The position numbers were made by a program, and so were the translations under genes. From CAYWNK01 sp047639615 (GTDB lineage: Bacteria; Planctomycetota; UBA1135; GCA-002686595), in contig JBLIOL010000024.1 of the NCBI GenBank assembly GCA_047639615.1, positions 1 through 28,290 on the forward strand: a DNA stretch of 28,290 nucleotides. Reading direction: 5' to 3'. Shown here piece after piece: positions 21,477 through 28,290 of the stretch (the first letter of the stretch is position 1; the number at the start of each line of letters is the position of its first letter). The notes beneath the pieces are model-generated. The model was not told the origin of the DNA. It ran no database searches and worked only from the letters and a program-made list of their open reading frames with translations.

Positions 21477-23588
21477 ATGACGGATCTCGTCGCTGTGGGG
21501 CTTGGCCTATTCTCAGCCTTTAGCTGGGGAGTGGGCTCCCTGCTCTTCTCGCGAGCCTTGAAGGGAGCGCCTAAGGGCCTCGCGCCGCCTTCGGCGGCGG
21601 GCGCGAACCTGTTCAAGAACATCCTGGCCAGCTGCGTCTTCCTGGCGCTTTGGCCGGTGCTCGGTGGCGCGCTTCCGGGCTGGCCCGTGGCGCTGTTCCT
21701 GGCCCTATCCGGCATACTCGGCTTCGCCATGGGCGACACCTTCTACTTCGCCGCCCTGCCCCGGGCTGGCGTGCAGCGGGCGGCCATGATCGGCATGTTG
21801 AACGTGCCGGTGGCGGCCCTCTTGGGCTGGGCCTTCTTCGCTGAGGAGTTGGATTTGGCCACGGTGGGCGCCATGGCGGTGGTGCTGCTCGGGGTCTGCC
21901 TGGTGGTGCTCGACCGCTCGGATGGGGGTGGTTCCAGCGACCCAGCCAAGCGCCGGGCAGGGGTGCTCTTCTCCCTGGGGAACGTGGGGGCTATCGCTCT
22001 GGCTGTGGTGCTCGGGCACAACCATATGGGCGAGATCAAGCTGGTGCCGGCGGTGCTCTGCCGCATGGCTGGCGGTATCCTGGGAGCGTTCCTATTGGCG
22101 CCGGTTGCGGGTCTTGCGGGTGGTTCAGTGCTACGCGAGGTGCGCGCCCTGGTGCGGCCGCTGCACACGCCGGCCCTCTGGAAAGCACTCTCGCTCGCCG
22201 CCCTGGTAAGCGCCGTGATCGGCCTGCTGCCCTATCATTTGGCCTTGGCGCACCTACCGAGCGGCGTTGCGGCGGTGCTCTTTGCTACTACACCTCTATT
22301 CACCTTGCCCTTGGGGCTCGCTATGGGAGATCGATTCGGATGGCGCGCTGTGGTCGGGACCTTGGTCGGCTACGCGGGCATGTTTGCGGTGGTCGCTTCG
22401 CTGGGCTTCGGCGAGGCGCAGGATCCGGTGACCGGACTCGAAGCACAGGAGTCGCTGGCGCCAGGTGGCGAACTGGCACGCTTTCCGCGCTTGGCCGTGG
22501 ATCCGGCGGGTGTGGCTCACTCGCTCTGGACGCGGGTGGAGCAGGGGCAGCCGGCTGAACTGCGCTTGGCGCACTTCGACGGCAAGCTCTGGAGCGACGC
22601 GGAGACCGTGGCTAGCGGCGACAACTGGTTCATCAATTGGGCCGACCGGCCCAATCACGCTTGGGGCGCGGACGGCAGTGCTTGGTTCACTTGGTTGGAG
22701 CGCACGGCGAGTGGTAGCTACGACTACGAGGTGCGCTTGGCGAGCCGCAGCGCGGGCGCTATCGAGTTGCTGGATGGCGCTCTGCACGAGGATCGCAAGC
22801 CGGCCGAGCATGGCTTCGTTTCGGTGGTTCCGAATGAAGCTGCGGGCGCCATGGCGCTTTGGCTCGATGGGCGCAACGCCATGCAACCCGGCGGGGCCAT
22901 GGGGCTCTACGCGCGGCCTTTGGCTGCGGATGGTTCCAAGGGGCCCGAGGAATTGGTCGATGCGCGCGTTTGCGATTGCTGCAGCACGAGCTTGGCGCGC
23001 ATGGACGATGGCAGCCTGGTGGCGGCTTGGCGCGATCGCAGCGCCGACGAGGTGCGCGACATCGCCCTGGCGCGGCGCGTGGCGGGAACCACGGAATGGA
23101 CGCAGCCGGTGGTCTTCTATGAGGACAACTGGATGATTGAGGGCTGCCCGGTGAACGGGCCGGTGCTGACGGCGCAGGGCCAGCAGCTTGCGTTGGTTTG
23201 GTTCACGCTTGGCTCCGGCGCAGACGCTGGGCCGCGGGTTTGCCTGGGGCTCTCGAAGGACGGGGGCCAGAGCTTCGGCGAGCGAGTGGTGCTCTCTGCT
23301 GAAGATCCCCAGGGGCGTGTGGATGCCACGTATCTGGCCGATGGGACTTTGCTCGTGAGTTGGCTCGAGCGCGGCGCCGGGGCTCTCTCGGAGTGGCGTG
23401 TGCAGGCGTTTGACGCGGCCGGCGAGGCTTGTGGGGAAGCGCTTGTGCTCGGAGATGTGAGCGGCGAGCGTGGGGATGGCTGGTTGAGCCTGTGCGCCCA
23501 TGGAAGCGGCGCTCTGGCGCAGTGGACCGTGCCAGGCGAAGGGCTGCAGGCGGCCCGCATCGAGCTGTTGCGCGGGGAGCCGCGCTGA
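21477..23588 (+). CDS. DMT/EamA transporter fused to a sialidase-like beta-propeller
   Basis: Residues 1 to about 308 form a drug/metabolite-type transporter with ten hydrophobic helices in two halves (about 2-145 and 158-308), including glycine-rich segments such as ILGFAMGDTFYFAAL and the second-half LPSGVAAVLFATTPLF. Residues about 320-703 are a different protein: a sialidase-like propeller with blades such as FPRLAVDPAGVAHSLW and SKDGGQSFGERVVLS, the signature VCDCCSTSLARMDDGSLVAAWRDRS (Cys499, Cys501, Cys502) and EGCPVNGPVL. Free-standing relatives of this part are typically secreted. A ten-helix transporter would leave the C-terminus in the cytoplasm, so the fusion poses a topology puzzle. 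GGAG lies nine bases before ATG 21477. Substrates unknown. Confidence 0.85.
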   Translation: MTDLVAVGLGLFSAFSWGVGSLLFSRALKGAPKGLAPPSAAGANLFKNILASCVFLALWPVLGGALPGWPVALFLALSGILGFAMGDTFYFAALPRAGVQRAAMIGMLNVPVAALLGWAFFAEELDLATVGAMAVVLLGVCLVVLDRSDGGGSSDPAKRRAGVLFSLGNVGAIALAVVLGHNHMGEIKLVPAVLCRMAGGILGAFLLAPVAGLAGGSVLREVRALVRPLHTPALWKALSLAALVSAVIGLLPYHLALAHLPSGVAAVLFATTPLFTLPLGLAMGDRFGWRAVVGTLVGYAGMFAVVASLGFGEAQDPVTGLEAQESLAPGGELARFPRLAVDPAGVAHSLWTRVEQGQPAELRLAHFDGKLWSDAETVASGDNWFINWADRPNHAWGADGSAWFTWLERTASGSYDYEVRLASRSAGAIELLDGALHEDRKPAEHGFVSVVPNEAAGAMALWLDGRNAMQPGGAMGLYARPLAADGSKGPEELVDARVCDCCSTSLARMDDGSLVAAWRDRSADEVRDIALARRVAGTTEWTQPVVFYEDNWMIEGCPVNGPVLTAQGQQLALVWFTLGSGADAGPRVCLGLSKDGGQSFGERVVLSAEDPQGRVDATYLADGTLLVSWLERGAGALSEWRVQAFDAAGEACGEALVLGDVSGERGDGWLSLCAHGSGALAQWTVPGEGLQAARIELLRGEPR

Positions 23589-23605
23589 GTTCGGCTGCTG
23601 AGCTC

Positions 23606-24070
23606 GTGACCGCGCGCATCCGCGACTGCCTGGGGCAGGCGGGGGCGACTTGGCGCGAAATCGAGCACGAAGAGACGCCCACCTCTGCTGATTCGGCTCG
23701 CGCACGGGGTGAATCCATGTCGATCGGTGGCAAGGCCCTGGTGATCAAGGTGGGTAAGACCCTCGGGCTGTTCGTATTGCCCGCGGATCGGCGGCTTTCG
23801 GCCCGTGCCCTGCGGCAGCACCTGGGCGAGCGCCGCTCGCGTTTTGCCACGCAGGAGGAGCTGCTCGAGCGTACGGGGCTGGTTCCGGGCAGCGTGCCGC
23901 CCTTCGGGAGGCCAGTCCTCGACCTGCCGCTCTACGTGGATCAGCACACCTGGGATTCCGAGCGAATCGCCTTCAACGCGGGCTCTCTAACGCTCTCGTT
24001 CATCCTGCCCAGCGCAGATTGGCGGGCTGCGGTTAAGGTTGAGGACGTCTTCGAGTTCTCGCTCCAGTAG
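23606..24070 (+). CDS. YbaK/ProX-type aminoacyl-tRNA deacylase-like protein
   Basis: YbaK/INS-like proteins hydrolyse mischarged tRNAs (for example Cys-tRNA-Pro or Ala-tRNA-Pro). The 154-residue product has the family's usual length and motifs: a short N-terminal helix, HEETPTSADSARARG, the conserved catalytic-site lysine Lys43 in GGKALVIKVGK, RRSRFATQEELLERTGLVPGSVPPFG (about 77-101), and VYVD-like LYVDQHTWDSERIAFNAGS near the end. The chosen GTG start at 23606 is 17 bases after the upstream stop and gives a normal N-terminus; an ATG in the middle (MSIGGKAL) would cut off the first helices. No strong ribosome site is seen, so coupling to the preceding gene is likely. Exact tRNA substrate unknown. 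Confidence 0.85.
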   Translation: MTARIRDCLGQAGATWREIEHEETPTSADSARARGESMSIGGKALVIKVGKTLGLFVLPADRRLSARALRQHLGERRSRFATQEELLERTGLVPGSVPPFGRPVLDLPLYVDQHTWDSERIAFNAGSLTLSFILPSADWRAAVKVEDVFEFSLQ

Positions 24071-24085
24071 CCCAAGCGCCTGCCC

Positions 24086-24790
24086 ATGTGCCCTTCCACT
24101 CCGAGTCCCGCCGGTAACTCCGATCCCCTAAACGCCAGCATGGATGGCGCTCCGGATCCGGCCCAGGACACGGATTCCCTGGATGTGGCGCGGCGTGCGC
24201 AGGGCGGAGACGAGGACGCGCTCAACGAGCTCTTTCGCCGTTATCAGGAGCCCTTACGGCGTATCGTGCGCATTCGCATGGGGAGCCATCTGCGGCGCCA
24301 GGGCGGGTTGGAATCCATGGACATGGTCCAGCGCACCTTTGCCAAGGCGCACGCCAAGCTCTCGACCATGGAGCTGCGCAGCTCGCGCAGTGTGCTGAAT
24401 TGGCTGGCGCGCATCGCTGAACGCCAGATTCACGACGCCAACGACTACATGTCCGCGGAGAAGCGCGATTGGCGCCGTACGTCGCCTCTGCAGGGGCAGG
24501 CGCCTGGCAATAACGACTCGAATGTGGGCTTTCAGCCCGAGGCTCACAACACGTTGCCGGAGGCTGGCGCGGTGCGTACCGAGCTCCAGAGCGCCATCGA
24601 CGAGGCCATGGAGGAGTTAGGGGACGAGCACCGCGAGGTGATTCTGCTGCGCGACTACTCCGGCACCGATTGGGAGACGATCGCCTCCGAGCTAGGGCGC
24701 GACAACGTGCATTCGGCTCAGGAGCTGCATCGGCGTGCTCGCATCAAGCTGGCGCGCGCCCTGAGCACGCGGCTCGGGGATTACGCCTAG
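24086..24790 (+). CDS. ECF-like RNA polymerase sigma factor
   Basis: The 234-residue protein has a sigma region 2 (about 47-120: LNELFRRYQEPLRRIVRIRM, then ESMDMVQRTFAKAHAKL and RSVLNWLARIAERQIHDA). A long polar linker (about 125-165) follows, then a region 4 helix-turn-helix (about 170-230: LGDEHREVILLRDYSGTDWETIASELG). This two-domain layout is that of ECF sigma factors. Planctomycete-type members are often linked to Ser/Thr kinases rather than to a membrane anti-sigma factor; no anti-sigma gene is adjacent, but an FHA protein follows. Start at ATG 24086 lacks a ribosome site; ATG 24140 is an alternative that would drop 18 disordered residues. Target promoters unknown. Confidence 0.88.
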   Translation: MCPSTPSPAGNSDPLNASMDGAPDPAQDTDSLDVARRAQGGDEDALNELFRRYQEPLRRIVRIRMGSHLRRQGGLESMDMVQRTFAKAHAKLSTMELRSSRSVLNWLARIAERQIHDANDYMSAEKRDWRRTSPLQGQAPGNNDSNVGFQPEAHNTLPEAGAVRTELQSAIDEAMEELGDEHREVILLRDYSGTDWETIASELGRDNVHSAQELHRRARIKLARALSTRLGDYA

Positions 24791-24943
24791 CCCGGTAGCG
24801 GGAAGACGTCCAACGGTAGGCGTCTCGGCGGCCAATCGGTGATGAGGATGGTTTGTGCGGGTCCCCGCTGTTTCTAGGATTGGTACTCCCCCGACTGGTG
24901 CGTGGGGGCTGAGGGGGGCTACCCCTCGGTTGCAGACCGAGCT

Positions 24944-26047
24944 ATGCCCAAGCCCACCTGGAGACTGATCGTCCGCGAACCCAACGCTTCCGAGCGCAAG
25001 GTGGACGTGGATCAGCTCGAATTGTCCGTGGGGCGGCATCCTGGGAGCGACCTGTGTCTGCAGGATCCCTCGGTCTCTGGCCAGCATGCGCGGCTTTGGC
25101 TCGATGGGGGAGTCCTGCGTGTCAAGGACCTAGGGAGTCGCAACGCAACTCAGGTGGAGGGCGGGGCAAAGCTCCGTTCGGGCATGTCAGCCGGCTTGGG
25201 GGCAGGGGACGTGCTGCTGCTAGGGGAGACTCGGCTCGAGGTGCGTGCTCTGGGCGTTGGTGCAGCAGACGCGTCCCATGGGCCTGGCTCGACCTTTCAG
25301 CTCATGGGTAGGGAGGCCGGGCCCTGGGAGCTTCTTGACGTTGGTTCGCCAATGCAGGCAACGGCCCAATACCGCCCGTCTGAGGCACTTGGGGAGGATC
25401 CGACGGATTTGATCCAGGCGCAGGTGCTGGGCCGGAGGGCGCGGTTAACCCTGTGTGGGCGCGGGATTCACGCGGTGGTCGATATTCCCCGCGTGCCCTT
25501 CGTCGTTGGGCGCAAGGCGGCCGCAGGCATCGACTACGTGTTGGACCACGAGCAGGTCTCCACCCGGCATCTGCGCATTGAGTACATGTCTGGGCGCTTT
25601 CACGTGCGTGACCTGGGGAGTAGCAATGGGACCCGTGTGGAGGGCCTGAGCGTGGTGGGGGACTTCCCCACGCCCTTGGGGCAGGATGCAGTTATCGAGG
25701 TGGGGCCCGTCCGCGGCCTTTTTTACGCGCAAGTGGACGATGCGGGCCGCAGTGCCGATTTGAAGGACTTCGAGCGCGCGGCAGACGCGTTGCTTGATGG
25801 GGGCTTGATCGAGGTTGGCGAGCTTGAGCGGGCAAGGCGTATCTTGCGAGAAACGCACGCAAACCGGCATTTGGGCGAGATCTTGCTATCCCAGCAGGAC
25901 ACGCGCCTGCGCATCCAGGCTTGGTTACAAGCCTTGGCCGCGGTACGTGACCCCGAGTGGGGTGGGGCTGAGCGAGGGAGGCCCGGTTGGCGCGCCCTGT
26001 TCGGGGCTGCCTCAGGGTGGCTGCGGCGCGAGCGCCCGTCGGACTAG
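24944..26047 (+). CDS. Protein with two FHA domains and a C-terminal LGEIL-type module
   Basis: FHA domains bind phosphothreonine peptides. The first (about 8-100) has Gly30-Arg31, SGQHARL (His48) and DLGSRNAT, where Asn67 is followed by Ala rather than the usual Gly. The second (about 168-262) has VVGR (187-190), VSTRHLRI (Ser206, His209) and the full DLGSSNGT (Asn228). After it, residues about 272-330 (ALLDGGLIEVGELERAR ... HLGEILLSQQD) resemble the short helical module of type II secretion ATPase N-domains and the CheA linker in this window. The last 30 residues are basic and Trp/Arg-rich. ATG 24944 starts the first strand; a GTG at 24902 is less likely. The neighbouring sigma factor suggests a Ser/Thr-phosphorylation link, an inference. 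Confidence 0.88.
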   Translation: MPKPTWRLIVREPNASERKVDVDQLELSVGRHPGSDLCLQDPSVSGQHARLWLDGGVLRVKDLGSRNATQVEGGAKLRSGMSAGLGAGDVLLLGETRLEVRALGVGAADASHGPGSTFQLMGREAGPWELLDVGSPMQATAQYRPSEALGEDPTDLIQAQVLGRRARLTLCGRGIHAVVDIPRVPFVVGRKAAAGIDYVLDHEQVSTRHLRIEYMSGRFHVRDLGSSNGTRVEGLSVVGDFPTPLGQDAVIEVGPVRGLFYAQVDDAGRSADLKDFERAADALLDGGLIEVGELERARRILRETHANRHLGEILLSQQDTRLRIQAWLQALAAVRDPEWGGAERGRPGWRALFGAASGWLRRERPSD

Positions 26048-26221
26048 CTCGGGAGCCCTAGATCGGCAGCTCAAACGGAAGCTGTACGACCACACGCTAT
26101 CACCAAAAGTGCCCGATCTGCGCGCATGCATGGGTGGGAGGGCTGTCAGGGCTGAAAACAGGGGTCTGAGCCCGTCCATTGGGGGCTCCCAAGAAAGTTG
26201 CTAGAAAAACCCAGGTGATCG
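26048..26221. other. Intergenic region upstream of the rRNA promoter
   Basis: No gene is seen. It holds a weak dyad (AGATCGG near 26060 and CCGATCT near 26113) after the FHA gene and an A-rich stretch just upstream of the rRNA promoter (AGAAAGTTGCTAGAAAAACC, 26192-26211) that could act as an UP element. Confidence 0.4.
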
Positions 26222-26249
26222 TTGACCGGCCACGGGAAAGCCCTAGTAT
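26222..26249 (+). promoter_or_regulatory. Probable rRNA operon promoter
   Basis: TTGACC (26222-26227) and TAGTAT (26244-26249) are separated by 16 bases and lie about 205 bases upstream of the 16S gene, with an A-rich tract upstream. These are good matches to sigma-70 -35 and -10 elements, and the position suits a rRNA leader of typical length. Transcription would begin near 26256. Confidence 0.7.
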
Positions 26250-26345
26250 CCCCCCCCTCGACAGGGCGCCAAGCGCTAGTCGGGAGCGCCGGACGGCCCT
26301 CACGGGGCGTCAGGCAGCGATCAACCGGCCAACCTGGTTTGGCCG

Positions 26346-26357
26346 TGTTCTTTGAAA
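26346..26357 (+). promoter_or_regulatory. boxA antitermination element in the rRNA leader
   Basis: TGTTCTTTGAAA matches the boxA element (TGYTCTTTRA-type) bound by NusB/NusE (S10) to protect rRNA transcription from termination. It stands between the promoter and the 16S processing stem, as in other rRNA operons. Confidence 0.7.
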
Positions 26358-26359
26358 AC

Positions 26360-26388
26360 AAGAGTGACCTTTGAATGCTCGAGCGAGT
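26360..26388 (+). other. Upstream arm of the 16S processing stem
   Basis: AAGAGTGACCTTTG (26360-26373) is the exact reverse complement of CAAAGGTCACTCTT at 28073-28086, and GAGCGAGT (26381-26388) pairs with ACTCGCTC at 28058-28065. Together they form the long helix that brackets 16S rRNA and is normally cut by RNase III. Confidence 0.88.
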
Positions 26389-26454
26389 GGCTAAGGCCGA
26401 CTTCGGTCGGTCGAGGCCAGCTCCAACAAATAAATAAAGTAAGATCAGAAACTT

Positions 26455-28273
<1,819 letters not shown>

Positions 28274-28290
28274 GGGCCTGTAGCTCAGTT
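28274..28290 (+). tRNA. 5' part of a tRNA gene in the rRNA spacer, probably tRNA-Ile
   Basis: GGGCCTGTAGCTCAGTT is the start of a tRNA: a 7-base acceptor arm followed by TA and the D-arm GCTCAGTT. The spacer position and the GGGCCTRTAGCTCAGTT sequence are typical of tRNA-Ile(GAU), with tRNA-Ala as the alternative. The gene is cut by the window edge, so the anticodon is not visible. Confidence 0.8.

Noticed and set aside
22296..23947. Long minus-strand frames opposite the transporter and YbaK genes
   Set aside because: They mirror GC-rich codon structure of the plus-strand genes, which have recognisable domains; the antisense products have none.
24902..24943. Upstream GTG start for the FHA protein
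   Set aside because: The added 14 residues (GAEGGYPSVADRA) do not resemble FHA sequence, while ATG 24944 opens directly into the first FHA strand.

Overview
GC-rich (roughly 60-65%) bacterial chromosome window, gene-dense on the plus strand from about 4.3 kb onward. The 16S rRNA gene at the right end (GTGGATTAGGCATGCAAGTC near the 5' end, GATTAGATACCCCGGTAGTC in the middle), together with the style of the proteins (ECF-like sigma factor beside an FHA protein, a gluzincin-like secreted protein, a CDCC-type sialidase-like propeller), suggests Planctomycetota, probably a deep-branching or poorly sampled lineage. This placement rests on recognition only; no tree was made.

Layout. (1) 1-3919, minus strand: an ABC1/UbiB-type kinase-like protein, then trigger factor and ClpP protease (tig-clpP pair, clpX not in view). 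(2) 4294-13859, plus strand: a chemosensory cluster with cheA (Hpt, kinase and three CheW-like domains in one chain), a soluble chemoreceptor with an N-terminal truncated haemoglobin and four tandem PAS repeats, cheB (methylesterase between two receiver domains), cheR, a CheX-like phosphatase and an HDOD protein. (3) 13860-14765: a 500-base gap with a candidate structured RNA of about 180 bases, 18-base tandem repeats, and a PilZ protein whose apparent natural start is cut off by an in-frame stop codon. (4) 14836-19175: an RND efflux pair (adaptor and pump, ATGA overlap) without an outer-membrane factor. (5) 19223-26047: GNAT acetyltransferase, secreted gluzincin-like protein, a 38-residue very basic protein, a DMT/EamA transporter fused to a sialidase-like propeller, a YbaK-type editing protein, an ECF-like sigma factor and a two-FHA-domain protein. 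(6) 26048-28290: rRNA promoter and leader, 16S rRNA, processing stems and spacer, and the first 17 bases of a tRNA (probably Ile).

How it fits together. The chemosensory cluster looks like one operon for a cytoplasmic array. A haem-globin/PAS receptor would sense a gas or redox cue and drive a CheA with its own CheW domains. Adaptation would run through CheB/CheR, and dephosphorylation through the CheX-like protein. No separate cheY or cheW is present. The only receiver domains are the two in CheB, and the nearby signalling genes encode HDOD and PilZ (c-di-GMP) proteins, so the output may not be flagellar. The main novelty candidates are the truncated-haemoglobin/PAS4 chemoreceptor, the EamA-propeller fusion, the structured RNA before the PilZ gene, and the interrupted PilZ start.
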